Positions 1 to 5,959 of a stretch of DNA of 8,638 nt are shown here, piece by piece (position 1 is the stretch's first letter; each line of letters begins with the position of its first letter). Both the position numbers and the translations under genes were made by a program. The stretch covers positions 1 through 8,638 of the forward strand of contig CALZMY010000275.1 in the NCBI GenBank assembly GCA_945788675.1, given 5' to 3'. This DNA is from an uncultured Gammaproteobacteria bacterium (lineage in GTDB: Bacteria; Pseudomonadota; Gammaproteobacteria; SZUA-140). Under the pieces are notes generated by a model, which had not been told where the DNA came from, searched no databases, and worked only from the letters and a program-made list of their open reading frames with translations.

Positions 1-126
1 CGCAAGGCGCTCAATGCCCGCTTTATCGAGTCACAGAAGTATACTCAGACCGACCCATGGGCCGAGCGTGTTAGCGGCAAGGTAGCGCCAAACGAATTTA
101 CACCTCTGAAAGTGATTTCCGGTTAA
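1..126 (+). CDS. nirB: Nitrite reductase [NAD(P)H] large subunit, 3' end only
   Basis: This is the last 41 codons of a reading frame that enters from the left and stops with TAA. The visible tail contains DPWAERVSGK followed by NEFTPLKVI. That matches the usual end of NirB, where a DPWAxR segment precedes a short EFxPL tail. NirB is the cytoplasmic siroheme/[4Fe-4S]/FAD subunit that reduces nitrite to ammonium with NAD(P)H. None of its catalytic domains lies in the window, so the call rests on the tail motif and on the nirD and nasA genes that follow on the same strand. The gap to nirD is 109 bp, which is long for this gene pair. A less likely alternative is the end of another oxidoreductase of the assimilation operon. 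Confidence 0.8.
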   Translation, partial: RKALNARFIESQKYTQTDPWAERVSGKVAPNEFTPLKVISG

Positions 127-139
127 AAAATGATATAAA

Positions 140-199
140 TGTAGGGTGGGGTTGGCGGGTGCGGACAAAGGAAGTGCCCGTGGGTATAATCCGCCGGGC
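140..199. repeat. Possible degraded dispersed repeat in the nirB–nirD spacer
   Basis: The nirB–nirD spacer holds a GC-rich block starting TGTAGGGTGGGGTTGGCGGG that differs from the AT-rich bases on both sides. Its opening word resembles the TGTAGGGTGGGTT start of a dispersed intergenic repeat I recall from many proteobacterial genomes. Short inverted pieces are visible: GCCCG (176–180) with CGGGC (195–199), and GCGGA (161–165) with TCCGC (190–194). The expected closing arm AACCCACC is not intact, so this would be a decayed copy. It is weak evidence and could be ordinary spacer sequence. Confidence 0.22.
162..190 (+). promoter_or_regulatory. Candidate sigma-70 promoter ahead of nirD
   Basis: A perfect TATAAT (185–190) lies 17 bp downstream of CGGACA (162–167), which matches four of six bases of the −35 consensus. 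It would start transcription near 197, giving a leader of about 40 nt before the nirD start codon. No TG extension precedes the −10 box. The TATAAT also lies in the loop of a small GCCCG/CGGGC hairpin. It could give nirD–nasA expression independent of nirB, but this is a pattern match only. Confidence 0.3.
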
Positions 200-235
200 G
201 ACGCGACACAACAGTTTTTTAGAGGTATAGCAAAC

Positions 236-550
236 ATGAGTAACTGGGTTGAAGTAGGAACAGTAGAAGATATTCCAAAGCTGGGATCACGGGTGATGCA
301 AACCGCGGATGGTGATGTGGCGATTTTTCGTGCCGCTGATGACACCATCTTTGCGCTGCGTGACAAGTGCCCACATAAAGGTGGGCCGCTGTCTCAGGGG
401 ATTGTCCATGGTCGTACGGTGACCTGTCCACTACATAACTGGAAGATCAGCCTGGAGAGCGGTGAGGCGCAGGGGCCGGATGAAGGATGTGCCGGGCACT
501 ATGCAGTGCAGATCGAGGATGGTTGCATTAAGGTTGAGCTGAAGCAGTAG
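236..550 (+). CDS. nirD: Nitrite reductase small subunit, Rieske type
   Basis: The product is a 104-residue Rieske-fold protein, the usual NirD length. It is the small subunit that partners NirB in NAD(P)H-dependent reduction of nitrite to ammonium in the cytoplasm. A complete [2Fe-2S] ligand set is present: C45-P-H47 and C64-P-L-H67, with 16 residues between H47 and C64. Some enterobacterial NirD proteins have lost these ligands, so this one probably binds a cluster. I chose ATG 236 because AGAGG (221–225) lies 10 nt upstream and MSNWVEVGTVEDIP is a typical NirD start. An in-frame upstream extension to position 146 would add 30 Gly/Ala-rich residues encoded by the repeat-like spacer, and I do not believe it is translated. 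nasA begins 37 bp downstream. Confidence 0.92.
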   Translation: MSNWVEVGTVEDIPKLGSRVMQTADGDVAIFRAADDTIFALRDKCPHKGGPLSQGIVHGRTVTCPLHNWKISLESGEAQGPDEGCAGHYAVQIEDGCIKVELKQ

Positions 551-587
551 ACAGCGTGTTGAGTGTAGGGAGACAGGGGTGTGAAGC

Positions 588-3242
588 GTGAATCAATCAG
601 TTAAGGCCATCTGCCCTTACTGCGGTGTCGGTTGCGGGGTCGAGGTCACTGTTGCTGCCGATAATTCCATTGCCGTGAAGGGTGATGTTGATCATCCGGC
701 CAACTTTGGGCGTCTCTGTTCAAAAGGAGCGGCGCTAGGAGAGTCGCTGGGACTTGATGGGCGGCTGCTTTACCCTGAAATTTCAGGTGAGCGTGTGACA
801 TGGGATGACGCGCTAAACAAAGTTGCAGAAGGTTTTAATGCTGTGATTAACGAGCATGGGCCTGATGCAGTCGCCTTCTATGTGTCGGGGCAGCTGCTCA
901 CGGAAGACTATTATATTGCTAACAAGTTGATGAAGGGATTCATCGGTTCGGCTAATATCGATACCAATTCTCGCCTCTGTATGTCATCCACCGTTGCCGG
1001 CTATAAACGCGCCTTTGGCGCAGATACCGTACCTTGCAGTTACGAAGACCTGGAACGCGCCAAGTTGATAGTGTTAGTGGGTAGTAACGCGGCATGGTGT
1101 CATCCAGTGTTGTATCAGCGCATCAATCAGGCAAAAAAAGACAACCCGGATCTAATGGTGGTGGTGATTGACCCACGGCGTACCACCAGCTGTGAGATTG
1201 CAGACCTGCACCTGCCGCTGCAACCGGGTAGCGATACAGTCCTGTTTAATGGGTTGCTAACTTATCTGAACCGGCATGATGAGCGTAACCATCTGTTTGT
1301 CGAAAACTTTACTGAAGGGGTCGACGATGCTGTTGTGCTGGCTGAAAAGAGTGCGTCGTCAACAGCTGATGTCGCACAGCAGTGCGGCCTTGATGAGGCT
1401 GATGTTAGCGCATTTTTTCGCTTGTTTGCGCGTACTGAACGTGTTGTTACTGTCTTTTCTCAAGGTGTCAATCAATCCTCATCAGGTACCGATAAGGTCA
1501 ACTCAATCATTAACTGTCACTTGCTGACCGGCCGTATTGGCAGGCCTGGCATGGGGCCTTTTTCGTTTACCGGTCAGACCAATGCGATGGGAGGGCGTGA
1601 AGTCGGCGGACTTGCCAATCAGTTAGCGGCCCATATGGAGATCGATAACCCTCAGCATCGAGAGCGTGTGCAACGTTTCTGGCAATCGCCGCTGATTGCG
1701 AGTCAGCAGGGCTTGAAGGCGATCGATATGTTTGATGCGATCGATCAAGGAAAGATCAAGGCAGTGTGGATTATGTGTACCAATCCAGTGGTGAGCATGC
1801 CGGATGCCGATCAGGTGCGTACCGCGCTTGAGAAATGTGAGCTGGTGGTGGTCTCCGAGTGTGTGCGTAATACTGATACCACTGCGGTGGCAGATGTGCT
1901 ATTGCCTGCGCAGACCTGGGGGGAAAAGAGTGGCACGGTGACCAATTCAGAGCGGCGTATCTCGCGTCAGCGCCCCTTCCTGCCAGCACCGGGAGAGGCG
2001 CGGGCAGACTGGCAGATCATTGCGCAGGTTGCACAGCGGATGGGATTCAAAGATGGGTTTGAGTTTGACTCGGTCAGTGAGGTTTTTAGTGAACATGCGG
2101 CGCTGTCTGGATTTGAAAATGGTGGTCAACGTGATTTTGATATCGCGCCACTTGCCGGGCTTGATGCGTCTGCCTATGAAACATTGCAGCCAGTGCAGTG
2201 GCCGTTAGATAAGGAGGGAAATGGTCGCGAGAGGATGTTTACTGACGGCAAATTTTATACGGCAAGTGGCAAGGCACAATTTATCGCGATTGAGCCCCGT
2301 TTACCAAAAAACCATGTCGATGAGAGTTTCCCCTTCGTGCTAAATACCGGGCGTTGCCGTGATCAGTGGCACACTATGACACGTACAGGAAAAGTAGCGC
2401 GTCTATCAGAGCATAGCCCTGAGCCTTATGGTGAAATCCATCCTGACGATGCCGCATCACTGCAGCTCAGTGATGATAGTCTGATGCGCGTCTTCAGCCG
2501 CTGGGGTGAAGTAGTGGTGCGATCACGTATTACTGATGGGCAGCGGCGTGGGTCGGTTTTTGTGCCAATGCACTGGGGTGGGCAGTTTGCCCGTCAGGGA
2601 CGTATTGATAGTGTGGTCAATCCCGCTAACGACCCGGTTTCTGGTCAGCCAGAACTGAAACATACACCGGTGCGCATCTCTCCTTATCGTCCCGCATGGC
2701 ATGGTTTTCTATTATCACGCAGAGCGCTACAACTAGAAGGTGTGGCCTATTGGGCGCGTGCGACGGGCGATGGTTTTTTTCGTTATGAAATTGCAGGTGA
2801 CCAGGCTTCAGAAGACTGGGGGGCGTGGGCACGTGCACTGTTATGTGAATCGAATGATGATGTGAATTGGGTCGAATATCTCGATGTGGCAGCAAGGCGC
2901 TATCGAGGAGTGCGAATGGTGAGTGACCGGGTCGAGAGCTGTCTCTTTATCGCCCCCGATACGCAGTTGCCACCCCGTAGCTGGCTGGCAGGGCTGTTTA
3001 AACAAGATGCGCTGAGTACTGAAGAGCGGACGAGTCTGCTAACGGGGACGCCACCCGCCGGGCAAGAGGATGTTGGGCGTATCGTGTGTGCCTGTTTTTC
3101 AGTCGGTGTGAATACCATCACCAGTGCAATTAGGGATCAGCGTTTAGGCTCTACTGATGAAATTGGCCAGGCACTGAAGGCGGGGACTAACTGTGGCTCC
3201 TGTGTGCCGGAATTAAGGCGCCTGATTGAGCGTAAGGAGTAG
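588..3242 (+). CDS. nasA: Assimilatory nitrate reductase catalytic subunit (molybdopterin, [4Fe-4S], BFD [2Fe-2S])
   Basis: An 884-residue cytoplasmic molybdoenzyme that reduces nitrate to nitrite, feeding NirBD. The N-terminus has the [4Fe-4S] motif C9-x2-C12-x3-C16-x27-C44. The probable Mo-ligating cysteine is C131 in NSRLCMSS. The molybdopterin oxidoreductase core runs to about residue 690, ending with a dinucleotide-binding domain that includes FVPMHWGGQF (from 658) and NPANDPVSGQPELKHTPVRI. A bacterioferritin-associated-ferredoxin-like domain closes the protein, with C834-x-C836 and C869-x2-C872. This layout is that of Klebsiella-type NasA rather than periplasmic NapA, and there is no Tat signal. 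The start is GTG 588, with AGGGG (575–579) 8 nt upstream; a GTG at 581 is out of frame and stops quickly. No NasC-type electron-transfer subunit is visible, so the electron donor is unknown. It is probably cotranscribed with nirBD. Confidence 0.93.
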   Translation: MNQSVKAICPYCGVGCGVEVTVAADNSIAVKGDVDHPANFGRLCSKGAALGESLGLDGRLLYPEISGERVTWDDALNKVAEGFNAVINEHGPDAVAFYVSGQLLTEDYYIANKLMKGFIGSANIDTNSRLCMSSTVAGYKRAFGADTVPCSYEDLERAKLIVLVGSNAAWCHPVLYQRINQAKKDNPDLMVVVIDPRRTTSCEIADLHLPLQPGSDTVLFNGLLTYLNRHDERNHLFVENFTEGVDDAVVLAEKSASSTADVAQQCGLDEADVSAFFRLFARTERVVTVFSQGVNQSSSGTDKVNSIINCHLLTGRIGRPGMGPFSFTGQTNAMGGREVGGLANQLAAHMEIDNPQHRERVQRFWQSPLIASQQGLKAIDMFDAIDQGKIKAVWIMCTNPVVSMPDADQVRTALEKCELVVVSECVRNTDTTAVADVLLPAQTWGEKSGTVTNSERRISRQRPFLPAPGEARADWQIIAQVAQRMGFKDGFEFDSVSEVFSEHAALSGFENGGQRDFDIAPLAGLDASAYETLQPVQWPLDKEGNGRERMFTDGKFYTASGKAQFIAIEPRLPKNHVDESFPFVLNTGRCRDQWHTMTRTGKVARLSEHSPEPYGEIHPDDAASLQLSDDSLMRVFSRWGEVVVRSRITDGQRRGSVFVPMHWGGQFARQGRIDSVVNPANDPVSGQPELKHTPVRISPYRPAWHGFLLSRRALQLEGVAYWARATGDGFFRYEIAGDQASEDWGAWARALLCESNDDVNWVEYLDVAARRYRGVRMVSDRVESCLFIAPDTQLPPRSWLAGLFKQDALSTEERTSLLTGTPPAGQEDVGRIVCACFSVGVNTITSAIRDQRLGSTDEIGQALKAGTNCGSCVPELRRLIERKE

Positions 3243-3250
3243 AGTAGGAT

Positions 3251-3724
3251 TTATAGTCCTTCGGTGCCGGTGCCTTTATCAAGTTTTCTGATGATATTGT
3301 CACCAAAGATAAAGGTGAGCTGTTCCTTGTTTGCCAGCAAATCTGCCAGCGTGTATTGATCAAGGGTGTTGATGAATGCGTTTTGTGCCTCAGTAAAGAT
3401 GCCCTTTAATGTGCAGACCTCAGTGATATGGCAGGTGTTATTTTCACGCAGACATTCGGCAATATCAAGGTTCACTTCGGTGCAACGAATAATTTCGGTG
3501 AGGGTGATCTCCTCGGGCTCTTTTTTCAGCTTGATGCCCCCCGTGCGGCCACGCATGGTCTGGATGTATCCTTCCCGCCCGAGGTTATGTACGACCTTAA
3601 CCAGATGGTTCTGGGTGGCGGAACAGCGTTCGGCAATCTCGGCAATGGTGCTCAGCCTGCCTCGATTGACGCCGAGGTAGAGCAGTACCCGAAATGAATA
3701 GTCCGTATACAGGGTTAACTGCAT
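3251..3724 (-). CDS. nsrR: Rrf2-family nitric-oxide-sensing repressor NsrR
   Basis: A 157-residue winged-helix regulator of the Rrf2 family. The opening MQLTLYTDYSFRVLLYL and the DNA-recognition segment around residues 25–65 (TIAEIAER, QNHLVKVVHNLG, MRGRTGGIKL) are typical of NsrR. Three cysteines C91, C98 and C104, the last two in CHITEVC, match the Fe-S ligand region, and Asp8, the fourth ligand in characterised NsrR, is present. The first gap (x6) is slightly longer than in E. coli (x4). NsrR loses repression when NO attacks its cluster, so it normally controls NO-detoxification genes. ATG 3724 is preceded by GGAG with a 9-nt spacer. The gene converges on nasA with only 8 bp between stop codons and no evident terminator. 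IscR is less likely, because the cysteine spacing and the TLADLL tail fit NsrR. Confidence 0.88.
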   Translation of the reverse strand: MQLTLYTDYSFRVLLYLGVNRGRLSTIAEIAERCSATQNHLVKVVHNLGREGYIQTMRGRTGGIKLKKEPEEITLTEIIRCTEVNLDIAECLRENNTCHITEVCTLKGIFTEAQNAFINTLDQYTLADLLANKEQLTFIFGDNIIRKLDKGTGTEGL

Positions 3725-3777
3725 TAATCTTTACTCCATTCCTGTATAGATGGTCTTGTCAGAGATTGGACAGCAAA

Positions 3778-3795
3778 TTGAAGTGATAATTTCAA
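3778..3795. promoter_or_regulatory. Inverted repeat TTGAA-N8-TTCAA upstream of nsrR
   Basis: The 18-bp sequence TTGAAGTGATAATTTCAA has 5-bp inverted arms and lies about 55 bp upstream of the nsrR start codon. The position suits an operator for a dimeric regulator acting on nsrR. It does not match the NsrR consensus, and the match to an FNR box is poor. Its function is unassigned. Confidence 0.25.
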
Positions 3796-3824
3796 CACTA
3801 GTTCATTTTATACGAGCGTGGTAA

Positions 3825-3890
3825 AAGTATTAACAACATCATCAACATACATTAGACATGACATTGTATTGAAAGTGAATAAGTATTAAC
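3825..3890. repeat. 10-bp direct repeat AAGTATTAAC, two copies
   Basis: AAGTATTAAC occurs at 3825–3834 and again at 3881–3890, with starts 56 bp apart, inside the divergent regulatory region. The spacing is near five to five and a half helical turns. Paired identical words in a promoter region can be regulator half-sites, but in AT-rich DNA a chance repeat is possible. Confidence 0.3.
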
Positions 3891-3971
3891 TTTCTATCTT
3901 ATTTTCTGTTTTTTTCTGAATTGGTTTTTTAAATCATCATTATCATTATGCTTACTATTGAAAAAATAACT

Positions 3972-3985
3972 GTGATGCTGATCAA
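3972..3985. promoter_or_regulatory. FNR/CRP-family-like box GTGATGCTGATCAA
   Basis: The sequence matches the FNR consensus TTGAT-N4-ATCAA at nine of ten defined positions; only the first T is replaced by G. A CRP-like reading is also possible because TGTGA (3971–3975) overlaps the left arm. The centre (3978.5) lies 41.5 bp before the GTG start of the permease gene, the classic class-II activator distance if transcription began at that codon. No good −10 box is visible at the matching place (best is GAATCT, 4011–4016). Confidence 0.4.
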
Positions 3986-4019
3986 GATTACTGACTGGGC
4001 TGATCGAAGCGAATCTTAA

Positions 4020-4751
4020 GTGGAATATTTTTGGTTATTACTTTTGATGGTCTGCCTTATGGCCACGCTGTATTCATCCGTGGGGCATGGTGGGGCGTCG
4101 GGTTATCTGGCTGCAATGGCGCTGTTTGGGCTTGCCCCTGAGGTGATGAAGCCTGCGGCGTTGACGATGAATCTGTTTGTCGCCTCTCTTGTGCTGTATC
4201 GCCTCTACCGTGCAGACTATTTTTCCTGGCGACTGTTTTTGCCGATTGCCATTGCTTCGATGCCAATGGCGTTTTGGGGCGGTACGCTGATACCGCAGGA
4301 GAGTACCTATCAATATATCGTTGGCGCAGCGCTACTGTTGGCATCTATCCAATTTTTTGTGCGAATCAAAAATGAGGGAGACTGTGTTGAGCCGACGTTA
4401 TTGATCGCAATTCCAGTGGGCGCTGTACTCGGATTTGTCTCCGGACTGACCGGGGTGGGTGGTGGAATCTACCTTAGTCCATTGTTGTTATGGTTGCGCT
4501 GGACGAAGATGCGTACCAACGCCGCCATCGCAGCGGCTTTTATTCTGGTTAACTCTGCCGCAGGGCTTGCCGGGCATGTGATGACGATCAATACATGGCC
4601 AGGCGACATGGCATGGTACGTTATCGCGGCGTTAATGGGGGCTATCGTTGGTGCTGAACTCGCGGTACGCAGGCTGGCGCCACCGATACTGCGCCAGCTA
4701 CTGGGAGTGGTATTGGTGATCGCCGGGATTAAGATGGTGCTCACTGCCTGA
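4020..4751 (+). CDS. TauE/SafE-family sulfite/anion permease
   Basis: A 243-residue integral inner-membrane protein made mostly of hydrophobic helices. The family's two-fold internal repeat is visible: SSVGHGGASGYLAAMALFG (from residue 19), followed by KPAALTMNLFVAS, and SGLTGVGGGIYLSPLLL (from 141), followed by RTNAAIAAAFILVNSAAG. Known members export sulfite, sulfoacetate or related organosulfur anions, but the substrate here cannot be read from sequence. Proximity to the nitrate genes does not settle it. The called start is GTG with no visible Shine–Dalgarno sequence. In-frame ATGs at 4047 and 4059 are alternatives, also without a good site, and would trim the first helix. The upstream FNR/CRP-like box suggests control by oxygen or another effector. 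An imperfect inverted repeat straddles the 3' end. Confidence 0.85.
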   Translation: MEYFWLLLLMVCLMATLYSSVGHGGASGYLAAMALFGLAPEVMKPAALTMNLFVASLVLYRLYRADYFSWRLFLPIAIASMPMAFWGGTLIPQESTYQYIVGAALLLASIQFFVRIKNEGDCVEPTLLIAIPVGAVLGFVSGLTGVGGGIYLSPLLLWLRWTKMRTNAAIAAAFILVNSAAGLAGHVMTINTWPGDMAWYVIAALMGAIVGAELAVRRLAPPILRQLLGVVLVIAGIKMVLTA

Positions 4752-4790
4752 GTTCGATGCGGATATCTGCTTAATGTCCAGGTAAGTGAG
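4740..4790. repeat. Imperfect inverted repeat at the 3' end of the permease gene
   Basis: CTCACT-G-CCTG (4740–4750) faces CAGG-TA-AGTGAG (4779–4790), so ten base pairs can form around a 28-nt loop, with a small internal bulge. The left arm overlaps the last codons and stop of the permease gene. There is no T-run after it, so it is not a standard intrinsic terminator. It could be an mRNA-stabilising hairpin or an accident. Confidence 0.25.
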
Positions 4791-5132
4791 TCGCAAAGGA
4801 GTGTCAAACCGCATGGCAATTCGCGGGTGTTTGGATATGGCCAGTTAACGGAGTGCCTTGCGTATCACATCCCATGTGCAGCCAATCTTGCCATAACGAT
4901 GAACTGTCTGGTTTGTGTCTTCAACGATTGTGATTTTAATGTTTTCCTTGTGTACACTCAGGTCAATAAATAGTATGTTTTTTCTTATGTCTATCTCCGA
5001 CCCTGACAAATTACTGATCTTGTCTTTAATTGTTATGACGCTGACGCAGCGCAATTCATGGGTAAGACAGAGGTTGGCTTCGTCAGCATCGGAAGGTCGC
5101 TATGACTATGCCCGTCAAACTGGAAAGATTTC
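4752..5132. other. 381-bp region without an intact gene
   Basis: The stretch between the permease gene and the 258-codon gene contains no complete reading frame that looks genuine. Its centre carries the transposase remnant listed separately on the minus strand. Its left edge carries an imperfect inverted repeat. The segment 4980–5132 shows no recognisable promoter or RNA gene, apart from a GGAAAGA just before the next start codon. Confidence 0.55.
4845..5054 (-). pseudogene. IS110-family transposase, decayed N-terminal fragment
   Basis: A short minus-strand frame, opening at a TTG, encodes ILFIDLSVHKENIKITIVED and then HRYGKI…DVIRKALR before a TAA. This resembles the start of IS110-family transposases, where (V/I)G(L/I)DVHKxxI is followed 15–20 residues later by xxYGxIxNTxxAxRKL. 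The aspartate in FIDLS is the position of the first residue of the family's DEDD catalytic set. The similarity core is 4845–4979. No normal ATG precedes it, and nothing matching the rest of the transposase follows, so it is a truncated relic. The similarity is recognised by eye and short; a chance resemblance is possible. Confidence 0.5.
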
Positions 5133-5909
5133 GTGAGTAGCGCTAAACCCGGAAAAATGGATTTAACACTTGTTGCGTACTACGGTGAAAAACCGCCGAT
5201 GATAGCGAATCTTATTCAAGGAGTAATCAGTAAATTAAGCAAATTGCTCGGAGATGGATTTATCCCTTACACATTACAACAAGTCCACGGCACCATCATT
5301 GGCCTCGAGGGCTTTCGTGCGGGCGAACGAATTATCAATGCCAATTACGTTGCAAAACGAAATGAGTTTAGGGCGCAGAATTTGAATGCGGCGCTTGAGA
5401 TCCTGAAGAGTGAATCAATGCTTCCTTTCGACGTAATTATTGGCGGCTTCTCCGATGATGGCCAGTATTCATTCACAAGTCGTGATGTTGCTCCATATTT
5501 GCGCTCTTTTTCTATACAAGGCTCATATGCGGTTGCAATGGGGTGGCCATATGTCAATGGTAAATATTCAAAGTCAATTGACAGGCTTCGCCGTGCATTA
5601 AATTCAGCAAATATTTTGCATAAATATCATGACTCGGTGGAGTCCGAAGATAATGATTTTTTCTTTGTTTTGGGAAACATTGTTAAAGAAAATGTCGATC
5701 AAACACGACTACAAGAAGCACAAGGTTGCCTACGATCTTTTCTTGCTACGCATGAGCCGGTAAAAGTACCGATTACCCGAAATTGTTTACGTTTGGTCGC
5801 CTACGTTGACGAAAAATTGCCACTTAAAACAAGTTGTTCATACACGCTGGATGAAGCTGAAGAGACAATCGACGAAATTCGACGCTTGTATCGTGAAATA
5901 TTGGTCTAA
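5133..5909 (+). CDS. Uncharacterised 258-residue protein with HxT motif and repeated LxLVAYxxEKxP
   Basis: I do not recognise a named family. The protein is soluble-looking, with no signal peptide or membrane segment. Near the N-terminus LTLVAYYGEKPP (11–22) is followed by a helix and then QQVHGTIIGLEG, whose H52-x-T54 between hydrophobic residues recalls one half of a 2H-phosphoesterase motif; a clear second HxT is missing. Near the C-terminus LRLVAYVDEKLP (219–230) repeats the first motif with 8 of 12 identities. Other distinctive stretches are GWPYVNGKYSKSIDRLRRAL and KYHDSVESEDNDFFFVLG. The GTG start at 5133 has GGAAAGA just upstream; ATG 5157 (MDLTLVAYYG) is an equally reasonable start. 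The gene is AT-richer than its neighbours (for example 18 G/C in 5641–5700) and lies between a transposase relic and a MITE-like element. This suggests acquisition by transfer. Its TAA stop is formed at the left edge of that element. Confidence 0.7.
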   Translation: MSSAKPGKMDLTLVAYYGEKPPMIANLIQGVISKLSKLLGDGFIPYTLQQVHGTIIGLEGFRAGERIINANYVAKRNEFRAQNLNAALEILKSESMLPFDVIIGGFSDDGQYSFTSRDVAPYLRSFSIQGSYAVAMGWPYVNGKYSKSIDRLRRALNSANILHKYHDSVESEDNDFFFVLGNIVKENVDQTRLQEAQGCLRSFLATHEPVKVPITRNCLRLVAYVDEKLPLKTSCSYTLDEAEETIDEIRRLYREILV

Positions 5910-5924
5910 GGAACCTCTGATTAA
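5909..5924 (+). repeat. Left terminal inverted repeat of the MITE
   Basis: AGGAACCTCTGATTAA is the left arm. With the adjoining CTA it extends to a 19-bp arm (5906–5924) whose reverse complement is found at 6085–6103 with one mismatch. The first base belongs to the TAA stop codon of the 258-codon gene. Confidence 0.8.
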
Positions 5925-5934
5925 TTGTCAGGTG

Positions 5935-5957
5935 ACCGCAGAATATATCTCTGTGGT
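5935..5957. other. Hairpin inside the MITE
   Basis: ACCGCAGA (5935–5942) can pair with TCTGTGGT (5950–5957) around a 7-nt loop; one pair is G·U in RNA. It lies just downstream of the stop codon of the 258-codon gene. It has no T-run, so a role in ending that transcript is only a suggestion. Confidence 0.35.
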
Positions 5958-5959
5958 AT

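Larger units (their letters stand above)
3725..4019. other. AT-rich divergent intergenic region between nsrR and the TauE/SafE gene
   Basis: This 295-bp stretch contains no credible reading frame and should hold the promoters of nsrR (leftward) and the permease gene (rightward). It is clearly AT-richer than the neighbouring genes, with runs such as TTTTTTAAATCATCATTATC. Candidate sites are listed separately: an inverted repeat at 3778–3795, a 10-bp direct repeat at 3825 and 3881, and an FNR/CRP-like box at 3972. Weak rightward promoter-like pairs exist, for example TTGGTT (3921–3926) with CATTAT (3944–3949) at 17-bp spacing. None is strong enough to call. Confidence 0.6.

Noticed and set aside
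146..235. An in-frame N-terminal extension of nirD starting at ATG 146.
   Set aside because: The added 30 residues are Gly/Ala-rich, come from the repeat-like spacer and do not resemble NirD. ATG 236 has a ribosome site and a typical NirD start.
1931..1950. TGGCAC in nasA as part of a sigma-54 promoter.
   Set aside because: No TTGC element follows at the required spacing, and it is inside coding sequence.
3243..3290. A terminator between the convergent nasA and nsrR genes.
   Set aside because: Only 8 bp separate the genes, and no stem followed by a T-run was found; GGTGCCGGTGCC is a direct, not inverted, repeat.
3366..3697. Two overlapping plus-strand frames of about 90–104 codons opposite nsrR.
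   Set aside because: They lie entirely antisense to a well-supported Rrf2 gene and have no family features; they are codon-bias shadows.
3931..3954. AAATCATCATTATCATTATG… as a possible NsrR operator.
   Set aside because: The arms do not form the palindrome with ATGCAT half-sites expected of an NsrR site; simple ATC/ATT repetition explains the resemblance.
4057..4344. Minus-strand frames opposite the TauE/SafE gene (also 4469–4819).
   Set aside because: They are antisense to a clear membrane protein and show Pro/His/Arg-rich composition typical of shadow frames.
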